A stretch of DNA of 19,625 nucleotides from Ilumatobacteraceae bacterium (GCA_019090765.1 JAHRVJ010000214.1:1-19625), one strand, 5' to 3'; numbered from the stretch's first letter, positions 1 through 8,056 are shown. A program made the numbers and translations. The notes: generated from the sequence alone by a model not told the origin.

Positions 1-1
1 C

Positions 2-73
2 AACGGTTTCGACAACTACTGGCTTGATGGCCCGCACATCGAATCCTCAGCCACTTGCACGGCTCGACCTTAG
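2..73 (+). CDS. Possible 3' end of an upstream gene
   Basis: The window opens inside an open plus-strand frame that reads 23 codons from base 2 to a TAG stop at 71-73. The first residues read N-G-F-D-N-Y-W-L-D-G-P, an aromatic, protein-like composition rather than the Arg/Ser-rich composition typical of shadow frames in this DNA. No family can be assigned from so short a tail. It may be the end of a gene transcribed in the same direction as the glycosyltransferase that starts at 157. The 83 bases between them show no clear terminator or promoter. Confidence 0.3.
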   Translation, partial: NGFDNYWLDGPHIESSATCTARP

Positions 74-156
74 GCCCCGCATACCCAATGAGAGGTGATC
101 AGCGCCGAGAGCAATAGGACGTCGCTATCGATCTCGCCTGTTAGCTTGCCGACGAC

Positions 157-1218
157 ATGAAGACTGTCATGTTCGTGGTGGGACCGGCCCTTGGCCACGT
201 CGGACGCAGCCTCACCATTGCCCGCGCATTGCGAAGATCCGGCCGAGAACTCAACATCGTCTTCGCAGCAGTCACCCCGGGTAATGGCCACCGGCTATTG
301 GCGCCCGAATTCGAATATCTCCCGCTCGAATACAGCGAGCCAGGCGATGAAACGTTCGCGGACAACCTCGAATCAACGGTCACCTCACTGGCACCTGACA
401 TGATCTGCCTCGACTTGAGCCCCTCCCCCTGGCTCTACCTCGTGAGGCTCCCCGAGATACGCCGCGCCTATGTAACGAATGTCTTCCTGACATCCCTCGT
501 CCCGACCGAGACCACTCAAGTACTCCACCTACGCAAGCGCCATGGGAAGTGGAACCGAAGGCGTAAGCAGCGAAGGCTCCCCGAACTCGACGACGTCAAG
601 ACTCTGTACGACGCCGACGAGATCCTGTTGTGCGACCCAATAGCGATCGTGCCCCGAGGGGTGACGATCGCTGACCCCTATTCCGTCATCGGCCCATGCG
701 TATGGCAGCCGAGTGAACCGACTTCGCCCGTAACATCGTCCGCACAACGACAGCTCCTCGTCACTCTCGGCTCAACCGGACCAAAGAGACTTCCGCGCAA
801 ACAAGTAGCGCGGCTCACAGCAAGCCTCGGCTGCGATTCCACTGTGTGGGTAGTCGACAAGCTGAACTCTCGACCACTACGAAGGCTCGACGAAGTTCAT
901 GCCGGAGTCCCACTGGGGCCGATTCTGCAGGACAGCATCCTCGCGGTTACCCATGGCGGCGCTGGATCAACGTATGCCGCTCTCAGCGCCGGCGTCCCGG
1001 TGGCGGTCTGGCCGAGAACCCGCAATCACGAAATCCTCGGGGACCTGCTCACAGGAGCCGGACTAGGAGCACGCGTCGCAGACATCGCCGACCTCGACCC
1101 TGCGGAGATCAGGCGGAAGGTCGAGAACATGAGGGTCGAGGCCGAACGTCTCCGAGTGGCCTCACCAACAGCAACCGGTCCAGAGCGGGCAGCCAAGATC
1201 CTGCTGGCCGCATTGTGA
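157..1218 (+). CDS. GT1/MurG-like glycosyltransferase
   Basis: 353 aa, GT-B fold. The N-terminus has the typical first strand and loop (M-F-V-V-G-P-A-L-G-H-V-G-R, residues 5-17), as in UGT/MurG enzymes that take sugar from a nucleotide-sugar donor. The C-terminal donor-site motif T-H-G-G-A-G-S lies at about 265-271, followed by A-L-S-A-G-V-P and then N-H-E, matching the nucleotide-binding helix of GT1/GT28 proteins. There is no signal peptide or membrane segment, so it is cytosolic. ATG 157 begins directly at the first beta strand, but no good ribosome-binding site is visible. Its TGA overlaps a GTG (1215) in the frame of the next gene, and two methyltransferases follow on the same strand, so it may glycosylate the molecule they methylate. 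Donor and acceptor cannot be told. Fold sure, substrate unknown. Confidence 0.85.
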   Translation: MKTVMFVVGPALGHVGRSLTIARALRRSGRELNIVFAAVTPGNGHRLLAPEFEYLPLEYSEPGDETFADNLESTVTSLAPDMICLDLSPSPWLYLVRLPEIRRAYVTNVFLTSLVPTETTQVLHLRKRHGKWNRRRKQRRLPELDDVKTLYDADEILLCDPIAIVPRGVTIADPYSVIGPCVWQPSEPTSPVTSSAQRQLLVTLGSTGPKRLPRKQVARLTASLGCDSTVWVVDKLNSRPLRRLDEVHAGVPLGPILQDSILAVTHGGAGSTYAALSAGVPVAVWPRTRNHEILGDLLTGAGLGARVADIADLDPAEIRRKVENMRVEAERLRVASPTATGPERAAKILLAAL

Positions 1219-1364
1219 TCAATCGGGAGCGAAAGCGTGACGGTGATGGTCCCGTCAGTTCGATCAGCCCTTCACAACCCCCTTGTCCGGCGGACCCACA
1301 TTCGAACGTGTTCCGCAGCGACTATGGTCAGCGCCGAGTGCACCCCAACTACCAGTCTCGCCCC

Positions 1365-2198
1365 ATGGCGGCTCGCTACATCGAGTTGCTCCGCAAGGCG
1401 CTACTCAATGAAACTTGCCTCGAAGCTGAGGTTGCCTACTTCTATGCTCGATCGTGCGCGACTGGCGACAAAGAGTTCGAGGCATCCTTGGCGTACGACG
1501 TCCGAGCGACACTGCGCGACCTTTACGAACAAGTTGCTGAAGCTCGACGGATCGGACGACACCTTGACCGCGATCTTCGCAAGGTCGGATTTTCCGCGAC
1601 AATGATCGGCCGAAGACGGATGGAGAACCTCGAGTCATGCATCACCGACGTCGTCGACCACGACGTACCTGGCGACCTGATTGAATGCGGCGTTTGGCGA
1701 GGCGGAGCGACAATCTTCATGCGAGGGGTTCTAGAAGCATTGGATGAGCACGATCGTCTCGTATGGGTAGCCGACTCATTTGCCGGACTGCCCGCACCGA
1801 GCCGGAGACGAAGAGAGGCCAACCTATCCGCAGACAAGTTTCCTCAACTGGCGGTTGACATAGCCACGGTAAAAGCAAACTTTGCCCGCTTCGACCTCCT
1901 CGACGAACGGGTTCGATTCCTGGAGGGATGGTTCAAGGACACCCTGCCCAGCGCCCCCATCGAGAGCTTGTCAGTCCTACGCCTCGACGGCGATTACTAC
2001 GACTCAACCCTGGACCCTCTCAATAGCCTCTACGACAAGGTCTCGGTCGGTGGATACGTAGTCATCGATGACTACTCGCTGATTCCGTCGTGCAGAGCAG
2101 CTGTCGACAAATTTCGGAAACGGAGAGGTATCAGAACACCGCTCGAGCCCGTTGACGCCGATTGCGTTTTTTGGAAGAAGTCGGCTGACGGCTCGTGA
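1365..2198 (+). CDS. TylF/MycF-family O-methyltransferase
   Basis: 277 aa from ATG 1365. The family uses SAM and Mg2+ to methylate sugar hydroxyls (macrocin, mycinamicin) and related products. Visible signatures: the SAM loop E-C-G-V-W-R-G-G (107-114), V-W-V-A-D-S-F (133-139), R-F-L-E-G-W-F-K-D-T (184-193), and the metal-ligand regions L-D-G-D-Y (207-211) and V-I-D-D-Y (233-237). Compared with my memory of MycF (about 250 aa), it has extra residues between the N-terminal helix (R-Y-I-E-L-L) and G-R-R-R-M-E-N-L. The frame is open far upstream, so the start is uncertain. GTG 1215 would overlap the previous stop by 4 nt and GTG 1308 is another option. I chose 1365 because family similarity begins there. 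The next gene starts with a GTGA overlap at its stop, so the two are probably translationally coupled. Confidence 0.85.
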   Translation: MAARYIELLRKALLNETCLEAEVAYFYARSCATGDKEFEASLAYDVRATLRDLYEQVAEARRIGRHLDRDLRKVGFSATMIGRRRMENLESCITDVVDHDVPGDLIECGVWRGGATIFMRGVLEALDEHDRLVWVADSFAGLPAPSRRRREANLSADKFPQLAVDIATVKANFARFDLLDERVRFLEGWFKDTLPSAPIESLSVLRLDGDYYDSTLDPLNSLYDKVSVGGYVVIDDYSLIPSCRAAVDKFRKRRGIRTPLEPVDADCVFWKKSADGS

Positions 2199-2845
2199 AG
2201 TTGCGGCGCTTCGATTCAAGCATTCCCAAACGGGCTCTTGTCGGACTGCAGAACGGCTCGCTCCGATACACATATCGCGGCGTCACGTTCCGCAAGAATC
2301 CTCTAGACATAGCGCTTTACATGAAGCTGCTGCACGAACTCAAGCCGATGGCAATAATCGAGATAGGAACGTTGCATGGTGGGAGTGCCCTCTGGTTCGC
2401 TGATCAACTCTCTACATTCGGGATTGACGGCCATGTCTATTCGGTAGACATCGCGCAACCTCCCAAGATCGACGACCCACGCATCACATTTCTGCAGGGC
2501 GACGCGATGGCGCTGGAGAATTCTTCCCTGAACGATCTGATGGAGTCGATCCGAGGCCCCATACTTGTAATTGAAGACAGCTCTCACCTGTACGAGGCCT
2601 CGCTCGCGGTTCTGAACTACTTCCACCAGCACCTTTCCAGGGGCGACTACATCGTCATCGAAGACGGAATCGTCAATGACTTGCGTGGCCGTAGGTACCG
2701 GAGGTATCGCGATGGACCAAACCGAGCAGTACGCAAATTCCTCGACAAACACCACTCCGACTACGAAATCGATGCATCGATATGCGACTTCTTCGGCCAG
2801 AACTACACATTCAACCCCAACGGGTACTTGAAACGGGTCGTCTGA
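2195..2845 (+). CDS. CmcI-type (PF04989-like) SAM methyltransferase
   Basis: 216 aa. It resembles the family often annotated 'cephalosporin hydroxylase', whose characterised members are mostly SAM-dependent O-methyltransferases acting on rhamnose or antibiotics. Signatures: E-I-G-T-L-H-G-G-S-A (56-65, SAM loop), V-Y-S-V-D-I (81-86, the strand ending in the acidic ribose-binding residue), V-I-E-D-S-S-H (125-131) and V-I-E-D-G-I (154-159). The C-terminal part, with D-F-F-G-Q-N-Y-T-F-N-P-N-G-Y-L (198-212), also fits. The GTG start at 2195 overlaps the TGA (2196-2198) of the upstream methyltransferase. It is last in the plus-strand group and converges on the GT2 gene at 2912. Sugar O-methylation is the favoured role, by family and context only. 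Confidence 0.8.
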   Translation: MKLRRFDSSIPKRALVGLQNGSLRYTYRGVTFRKNPLDIALYMKLLHELKPMAIIEIGTLHGGSALWFADQLSTFGIDGHVYSVDIAQPPKIDDPRITFLQGDAMALENSSLNDLMESIRGPILVIEDSSHLYEASLAVLNYFHQHLSRGDYIVIEDGIVNDLRGRRYRRYRDGPNRAVRKFLDKHHSDYEIDASICDFFGQNYTFNPNGYLKRVV

Positions 2846-2911
2846 GAACCAAAGAAGACCTGGAACTGACAAATCGCCAAGAAATCGACGAGACGTTCAG
2901 TTTCACGATCG

Positions 2912-3889
2912 CTAGAAACCATCGGCAAAGGCGGAGCTCTTGGCGAATTTCATAGCCTCGGGAGGCACTTCGCCAAGGTAAACCGGCGGGACGGTCGGAC
3001 GCTGAAAGTCGTATCCACGAATCGACGCGTATTCCTCGTCGAACCGGCGTGCGCGACGGCGCCTCCGGAGCCTGTTCGAGACTTCCGTCGTCACACCACC
3101 GTGAACCTGGTGGAAGGAACCCTCCCCGAGAAGCATGACGAGCGTCGTTCCGGGAAGTTCACAAGCGCGCCGATAGAGGTCGAGATTCGCCAGGCCGCCA
3201 CCGGCCGATACAAAGCGCTCGTCGTACCCACCCAGCCGGTCGAAGCTCGTTCGGCTCATGAACAGGCAGTTGCTCTCGCTGATCGGGCCATACCAGCCAT
3301 CGCTACTCGATCCTGCCAGCGCCGAAATCTCGAAAAGTCGATACCCATTGGCCGGCCAGCCGATTTCGTCGAGCAAAGCATCTTCGACCTCCGCTGAATA
3401 TCGATTCCACTTCGTCGACTTCTGTTGCGCTCGCGAACCCAAGTGGAAACCCAGCGTGGCGATGATCGGATCGTCGTACATTCCAGCAACGGTCTCGACA
3501 TGGTGCAGCACACCTGGGCTGACAATTCGGGCACCGTCGATCATTAAGCCGACAAATTCGCTGTCCGTCTGACGTACTCCCTCATTCATCGCACAAACGG
3601 GCGACGGAAGTGCATCGTCAATCCGCAGCAGCCGGAAGTTGTCGCCATGAGTGGCCACCATGTCCTCTGAGAGCGGCTTCGGCGAACCGTTGTCGACGGC
3701 GACCACCTGATAGTCGTGGTGGTTGACTCCGACCTGGTAGGAGCGACTCAACGAGTGGAGAGTTCGCGGAGCCTCACGCTCCATTTCGTAGAAGATGACC
3801 ACGATGGCAGTGCTGTGTGCGTGCGCCGCGGCCCGACTCGAGTCATCCGCACCCTCGACGTGAAAGTCAGCTCCACCCACTCCGAGCAA
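2912..3889 (-). CDS. GT2 glycosyltransferase, atypical D-G-A motif
   Basis: About 325 aa, GT-A fold. S-T-A-I-V-V-I-F-Y-E-M (26-36) is the first strand, and Y-Q-V-V-A-V-D-N-G-S (60-69) is the UDP-binding strand of family 2. Where most GT2s have D-x-D, this one has M-I-D-G-A-R (116-121). Later G-G-Y-D-E-R-F and N-L-D-L-Y-R-R provide the acceptor-side acidic region. The open frame extends into the carbamoyltransferase gene (stop at 3915), so the start must lie near 3889. TTG 3889 has AGG (rc of 3896-3898) at a suitable distance. GTG 3880 is the alternative. With 25 bases between the genes it is the downstream member of the carbamoyltransferase operon and may build the sugar that is carbamoylated. 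No membrane segment is seen. Confidence 0.8.
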   Translation of the reverse strand: MLGVGGADFHVEGADDSSRAAAHAHSTAIVVIFYEMEREAPRTLHSLSRSYQVGVNHHDYQVVAVDNGSPKPLSEDMVATHGDNFRLLRIDDALPSPVCAMNEGVRQTDSEFVGLMIDGARIVSPGVLHHVETVAGMYDDPIIATLGFHLGSRAQQKSTKWNRYSAEVEDALLDEIGWPANGYRLFEISALAGSSSDGWYGPISESNCLFMSRTSFDRLGGYDERFVSAGGGLANLDLYRRACELPGTTLVMLLGEGSFHQVHGGVTTEVSNRLRRRRRARRFDEEYASIRGYDFQRPTVPPVYLGEVPPEAMKFAKSSAFADGF

Positions 3890-3914
3890 CGTAACCTGCC
3901 GCCCGGTTGCCGGG

Positions 3915-5747
3915 TCAGTCGAGGTCGAACGAATGCCTGTGATCAGGTCGCGGCGCCATGGTCTGAGCTGTCTTGTCGAGCAAGCAGTTCTCGATGACGA
4001 GCATGTCGATGTCCGTCCCCAGGAAACAATCGAGGGCATCCTGAGGTGTGGCGACGATCGGCTCCCCGCACACATTGAAGCTCGTGTTTACGAGCACCGC
4101 GCAGCCCGTTCGTTCATGCCATGCCTCGAGAAGTGCGTGGTAGCGAGGGTTCGTCGCTCGGTCGACAATCTGAACGCGGGCCGACCCGTCGACGTGTGTC
4201 ACCGCCGGAATTACGGATCTGGTGGCGTAGATCTGATCCAGACCTGTGCGCTGCATGTCTTCGGCGGACATGCCAAGAAGCCTCCGCTCAGCGACATCAG
4301 CGACAAGCAACATGTAGGGGCTGTCATCGTCGAGGTCAAACCACGAGGCAACCTCTTCGTGGAGCACCGATGGCGCAAATGGCCGAAAGGACTCGCGGAA
4401 CTTGACTCGCAGGTTGAGCGACCGCTGCATCTCGGCCGAACGCGGATCAGCCAGGATCGAGCGCGCACCGAGCGCGCGCGGCCCAAACTCCATTCGCCCC
4501 TGAAACCATCCGACAGCAAGGCCGGATTCAAGTGCGTCAACAGCCCGATCTCGAAGCTCAACGTCGTCCAGACGTTCGAATACCGCGCCCGCCGCGGTGA
4601 GAACGCGCTCGACCTCGTCGTCGCCGAAGCCTGGGCCAAGCAAACTGCCCGACATGGCATCCGGCACCATAGGTGTCGGCCTCGGACGCCGGGCGAAACA
4701 ATGATGGGCAAGGTAGGCAGCTCCGATCGCACCGCCAGCATCACCTGCGGCAGGTTGAATCCAGATGCGATCGAATGGCCCCTCTCGTAGCACCCGCCCG
4801 TTGGCAACACAGTTCAGCGCAACACCGCCAGCCATGCAAAGGTCGGGCACACCAACCGACGCATGCGCCTCGCGAACGATGCGCAACACCAACTCTTCTG
4901 TTACAAGCTGCACCGAGGCGGCAAGGTCCAGGTGATTCTGCATCAGTTCGTCGTCGGGGTGACGAGCAGGGCCAAAGCTCATGGCAAAGCGGTCCGAGGT
5001 CATCGACGACCCGACGAGAAAATCGAAGAACGACATGTCGAGCCTGAATGACCCATCGCTCCGATAATCGACAACCTCGTCCATTATCTGATTGAAGTAC
5101 CTGGGTTCGCCATAGGGCGCGAGACCCATCACTTTGTATTCTCCCGAATTCACCTTGAATCCCAGGTGGGCGGTAAACGCGGCGTACAGCAGGCCGAGTG
5201 AGTGCGGGAACTTCATCTCGCGCTGAATCTCGACCGTCGACCCACTCCCGAACCCCAGCGAGGTGGTTGCCCACTCCCCCACGCCGTCAATCGTGAGGAT
5301 CGCAGCCTCCTCGAACGGCGACGGGTAGAACGCACTAGCGGCGTGGCTCTCATGATGCTCCGCGAACAGGAGACGCTTCCCGAGCCGACGGGTTGCGCCG
5401 ACATCGCGCAGCGCACCATCTATCAGCTGCCGCTGAAAGAGTTTTCCGCCGATCCAAACCGGCATCGCCCGGCGAAACGTTTCGAAACCACCCGGGGCAG
5501 TTGCGAGATGCGTGGCCAGCAATCTCTGGAACTTGCGTACCGGTTTGTCGTAGAAGGCAACGAAATCGAGATCGTCGGGGCGCGCGCCTACCTCCGCGAG
5601 GCAGTACGCCACGGCGTCAATGGGAAAACCCGCGTCATGCTTCTTCCGGCTGAACCGCTCCTGTTGGGCCGCCGCAACGAGAACGCCGTCGTCCAGCAGT
5701 GCGGCAGCGCTGTCGTGATAGAACGCGGACAATCCGAGCGTCAGCAC
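3915..5747 (-). CDS. NodU/CmcH/TobZ-family O-carbamoyltransferase
   Basis: 610 aa, the usual full length. The family moves the carbamoyl group of carbamoyl phosphate to a hydroxyl through a carbamoyl-adenylate made with ATP. An N-terminal Kae1/HSP70-like part and a C-terminal YrdC-like part are both present. Signatures: A-E-H-H-E-S-H-A-A-S (129-138, metal and active-site His), D-G-V-G-E-W (154-159), G-E-Y-K-V-M-G-L-A-P-Y-G (202-213), M-A-G-G-V-A-L-N-C (305-313), A-A-G-D-A-G-G-A (333-340), G-R-M-E-F-G-P-R-A-L-G (417-427), R-E-S-F-R-P-F-A-P (451-459) and N-T-S-F-N (554-558). All key blocks are intact, so it should be active. It starts with GTG 5747, only 4 nt after the stop of a small membrane protein gene, and a GT2 follows. 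The target is probably a sugar hydroxyl of the product made here. Confidence 0.95.
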   Translation of the reverse strand: MLTLGLSAFYHDSAAALLDDGVLVAAAQQERFSRKKHDAGFPIDAVAYCLAEVGARPDDLDFVAFYDKPVRKFQRLLATHLATAPGGFETFRRAMPVWIGGKLFQRQLIDGALRDVGATRRLGKRLLFAEHHESHAASAFYPSPFEEAAILTIDGVGEWATTSLGFGSGSTVEIQREMKFPHSLGLLYAAFTAHLGFKVNSGEYKVMGLAPYGEPRYFNQIMDEVVDYRSDGSFRLDMSFFDFLVGSSMTSDRFAMSFGPARHPDDELMQNHLDLAASVQLVTEELVLRIVREAHASVGVPDLCMAGGVALNCVANGRVLREGPFDRIWIQPAAGDAGGAIGAAYLAHHCFARRPRPTPMVPDAMSGSLLGPGFGDDEVERVLTAAGAVFERLDDVELRDRAVDALESGLAVGWFQGRMEFGPRALGARSILADPRSAEMQRSLNLRVKFRESFRPFAPSVLHEEVASWFDLDDDSPYMLLVADVAERRLLGMSAEDMQRTGLDQIYATRSVIPAVTHVDGSARVQIVDRATNPRYHALLEAWHERTGCAVLVNTSFNVCGEPIVATPQDALDCFLGTDIDMLVIENCLLDKTAQTMAPRPDHRHSFDLD

Positions 5748-5751
5748 GATG

Positions 5752-5955
5752 TCACCACGGACGCCTCATCTGGCGCGGCGGCCTCGAACGGTGCGCTCCC
5801 CAATAAGTCTCGGCGTCAGAGTCGGGTCGCAAGCCGAGAGGATCTTCTCTAAGGAGCCGCCAAAGAAGCCCCAACGGTACCACTGCGCCGAAATAGAGCA
5901 CCGCCAGCAGAACCGTCGTGAGTCGAGACATGATCGACCCCGAAAGCTTCCGCAC
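5752..5955 (-). CDS. Small SxtJ-like membrane protein linked to carbamoyltransferase
   Basis: 67 aa from GTG 5955. One hydrophobic helix (about residues 12-34, L-T-T-V-L-L-A-V-L-Y-F onwards) is followed by R-E-D-P-L-G-L-R-P-D-S-D-A-E-T-Y-W (36-52) and a basic tail. The pattern P-x-G-L-L-x-R-L-x-x-x-D-P-L followed by a D-x-E-x-Y-W stretch is, from memory, the C-terminal half of SxtJ-family proteins. Those lie beside carbamoyltransferase genes in saxitoxin and many other loci and are about twice as long. No frame upstream supplies the missing N-terminal helices: an in-frame TGA lies about 16 codons before the start. Its stop is 4 nt from the GTG of the carbamoyltransferase, which strongly suggests it is a real coupled gene. 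It may tether the carbamoyltransferase to the membrane; the function of the family is unknown to me. Confidence 0.65.
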   Translation of the reverse strand: MRKLSGSIMSRLTTVLLAVLYFGAVVPLGLLWRLLREDPLGLRPDSDAETYWGAHRSRPPRQMRRPW

Positions 5956-6167
5956 GCGGTCGACAATACCTCTGACGAGCGCTCGTCTCGCCGAAGGCGT
6001 TCAACGTCGTTCGCAGGCCTTCTGCAGCACGACCACGAGCGAGTAGATTACTGCCACATCGGACGCTCCTACACGTGCTGAGACAGCTCCGCTCCCATCC
6101 CCGCAAGGCCACAGCCCATCCACTTCTCGCGTTCTCAGGTGTCCCTGGTGTCTCGTTGCGCGAAACG
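5956..6167. promoter_or_regulatory. Divergent intergenic region with a 14-bp palindrome
   Basis: These 212 bases separate the divergent SxtJ-like/carbamoyltransferase operon from the SGNH gene, so both promoters should be here. The perfect palindrome GACGAGCGCTCGTC lies at 5974-5987, just upstream of the GTG at 5955. No convincing -35/-10 pair could be picked by eye. GTG 6075 could extend the SGNH protein by 31 residues into this region, but that extension shows no family-like sequence or signal peptide. Confidence 0.35.
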
Positions 6168-7193
6168 ATGACCAAGAAAAGGATCGCCAGCCTCAACGCT
6201 CCCCTCGATGATTCTCGGCCGGTTCCATGGCTCGACCAGGAAGCGAACAACCACGGCTTCTACAGCCCCCACGACTTTCCCTGGCAGCCGGACCCGGCTG
6301 ACTTCGGTGGTGAATCGCCCTTCGTCGTCGTGATCCTTGGCGGCTCCGTGGCTCATTGGATGAACCTCATCGCCGCTGAAGACATACGGAACGGACTCAA
6401 GGAGCGAGGTGTTGGAAAAGGACGCCCGCTCGCTGTGCTGAACGCCGCCTCAGGAGGCTTCAAGCAGCCCCAGGCACTCCTGACACTGGCCATGTTGCTC
6501 GCCGCCGGACAGCCGATCGATGCGGTCATTCTGGTCGACGGATTCAATGAAGTGGCTCTGTCCCACTCGAACTGGCTGCAGGGCTATGACCCTCTCGCTC
6601 CTAGTGCAGAACACCTACGGATGGCCGGAACCAAGGTGCCCAGCAGCGCTGGCCGACATGACGACAACAAGCGCCACGAGACCATGGAACTGGTTGTGGA
6701 GCACTGGGGCCGCTGCACCCGGCTGACCCACGATCTGTGTGGATCCCAAGACATCCCGATCGGGCACGTGGTACAACCGAACCAGTACTACAGCGGCAAG
6801 ACCTTCACCGCAGAGGAGCGTCGTATCGCTCTGAGCGACACGAGCCCCTACCGAATCGGAGTCGAGTCGGGCTACCCGCTCCTTGCGGACAAGACCGTCA
6901 CCCTCGACGCAGACGGCTACAACGTTGCCGACGCAACAGGCCTATTCGACAACGTCACGGAAACCGTCTATGCCGACAACTGTTGTCACTACAACGTGCC
7001 GGGCAACACCGCAATCGCCCGTGCCGCGGTCACAGTGCTGGACCAAGGAATCAATGCCACCACGGGATCAGCCCCCGCGGGCTCCGAAGGTCTGTCTTCG
7101 ATCAAACCTGCACGGCCACGCAGAAGCAATGTCGGCAATCGACCGAAGGCGACAGGTGACACACCACCGGACGACGTCTACCCGCTGTGGTAG
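6168..7193 (+). CDS. SGNH/GDSL-fold hydrolase or O-acyltransferase-like enzyme
   Basis: 341 aa from ATG 6168. The SGNH blocks can be followed: V-V-V-I-L-G-G-S-V-A (53-62) with the likely nucleophile Ser60; N-A-A-S-G-G (92-97) for the block-II glycine; V-D-G-F-N-E-V (123-129) for the block-III Asn; and Y-A-D-N-C-C-H-Y-N-x-x-G-N (268-280) with Asp270 and His274. Proteins of this fold in polysaccharide loci remove or transfer acetyl or other acyl groups. No signal peptide or transmembrane helix is seen, so a cytosolic role is likely. The C-terminal 40 residues are Pro/Ser/Arg-rich and probably disordered. GTG 6075 is an alternative start adding 31 residues. It stands alone on the plus strand and converges on the sulfotransferase gene 23 bases away. 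Substrate unknown. Confidence 0.7.
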   Translation: MTKKRIASLNAPLDDSRPVPWLDQEANNHGFYSPHDFPWQPDPADFGGESPFVVVILGGSVAHWMNLIAAEDIRNGLKERGVGKGRPLAVLNAASGGFKQPQALLTLAMLLAAGQPIDAVILVDGFNEVALSHSNWLQGYDPLAPSAEHLRMAGTKVPSSAGRHDDNKRHETMELVVEHWGRCTRLTHDLCGSQDIPIGHVVQPNQYYSGKTFTAEERRIALSDTSPYRIGVESGYPLLADKTVTLDADGYNVADATGLFDNVTETVYADNCCHYNVPGNTAIARAAVTVLDQGINATTGSAPAGSEGLSSIKPARPRRSNVGNRPKATGDTPPDDVYPLW

Positions 7194-7216
7194 CGGACTC
7201 TTGTCGGCGCGGTCAG

Positions 7217-7969
7217 CTAGATCTTGACACCAAAGCCGAAACGTTCGACGGCCGCAAGTTCGTCGGCTCCAAACTTCTTCATGGCACGACGATCTCGGTG
7301 CCGACCAACCGTGGGCGGTGAACCGACAAGATCAACAGCCGCGGCAACCATCTCGGGTGCCGCGTTGAGCTCCAGAAACTCAGCCAACTTCCACACCACC
7401 GGTTCCGGTTCCTCCACGAGTTCGTCGAAGACCAAGAGATGGAAACGTTCCCCCAGAACCCGCACTCCCTGCGCCAGAGCCAAGTCGTTCGCGGCTACCC
7501 AGTACGCCAAGGCCGAACGTGACTTGGATGGTTTGCCGTAGCTGATGCCGAAGAGGTGTCCCCAGCGACGAACCTGATTGTGATTTGCGCTGAACGCCAT
7601 ATCGAGACCGTTGCGGATCACATGGACGTAGCGCAACGAGGGAAAGTGCCCCGCAAAGTCGCTCAGTGAGAGGTAGGTCGGCGGGTTCTTCCACCCCCAT
7701 GCCCACGAATCGGTCCCTCCACGTTCAAACCTCGATTGCATGAGCGTTGCGAAGGCAGCCATCTCTTCAGCCGTGACGAATGGAGCTGACTCTGCACGAA
7801 CACCCACAGACCGCTCAAGCCCCGGGTAGTCGAGATTGTCGTTCTCATCGTTGAGGTTGTCTCCGAAAAACACACCCATCTGGCGAACGATCGCGGCGAC
7901 CACGCGAGTGCCGCTACCCCCAACACCGCCCACCGCAATAGGACCAACATTCGACGGCGTCCGACTCAT
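7217..7969 (-). CDS. PAPS-dependent sulfotransferase
   Basis: 250 aa from ATG 7969. It begins almost at the 5'-phosphosulfate loop: I-A-V-G-G-V-G-G-S-G-T-R (11-22) is the P-loop-like motif of the bacterial sulfotransferase family (PF13469-like). R-Y-V-H-V-I-R-N-G-L-D-M-A-F-S (113-127) is the 3'-phosphate-binding motif. W-G-W-K-N-P (91-96) is the conserved block that often carries an active-site residue. These enzymes move sulfate from PAPS to a hydroxyl of a sugar or lipid in the cytoplasm. GTG 8002 would add 11 residues with no clear benefit. It is divergent from the ABC exporter, with a shared 87-base upstream region. Sulfation of the exported glycan is the natural guess. Confidence 0.8.
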   Translation of the reverse strand: MSRTPSNVGPIAVGGVGGSGTRVVAAIVRQMGVFFGDNLNDENDNLDYPGLERSVGVRAESAPFVTAEEMAAFATLMQSRFERGGTDSWAWGWKNPPTYLSLSDFAGHFPSLRYVHVIRNGLDMAFSANHNQVRRWGHLFGISYGKPSKSRSALAYWVAANDLALAQGVRVLGERFHLLVFDELVEEPEPVVWKLAEFLELNAAPEMVAAAVDLVGSPPTVGRHRDRRAMKKFGADELAAVERFGFGVKI

Positions 7970-8056
7970 ATCGAAGAAAGCTAGCCGCCGCGGGATGGCC
8001 ACCTGACGTGCTAGTTCATCCGCATCTGGGAACTGTGCTGGCAGACTTGCGGCAAT
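7970..8056. promoter_or_regulatory. Divergent promoter region, sulfotransferase / ABC exporter
   Basis: 87 bases lie between the divergent starts of the sulfotransferase (minus) and the ABC exporter (plus). By position it must contain both promoters unless transcription reads through. I see no convincing sigma-70-like hexamers and no strong inverted repeat. Confidence 0.25.

Noticed and set aside
846..1364. Upstream extension of the TylF-type gene, a frame open from 846
   Set aside because: It runs through the GT1-like gene in another frame and is Arg/Pro/Ser-rich like a shadow. Only the part after 1218 could be coding, and family similarity starts at 1365.
3933..4790. 285-codon plus-strand open frame
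   Set aside because: It is antisense to the carbamoyltransferase, whose motifs are unmistakable on the minus strand; the translation has no family-like features.
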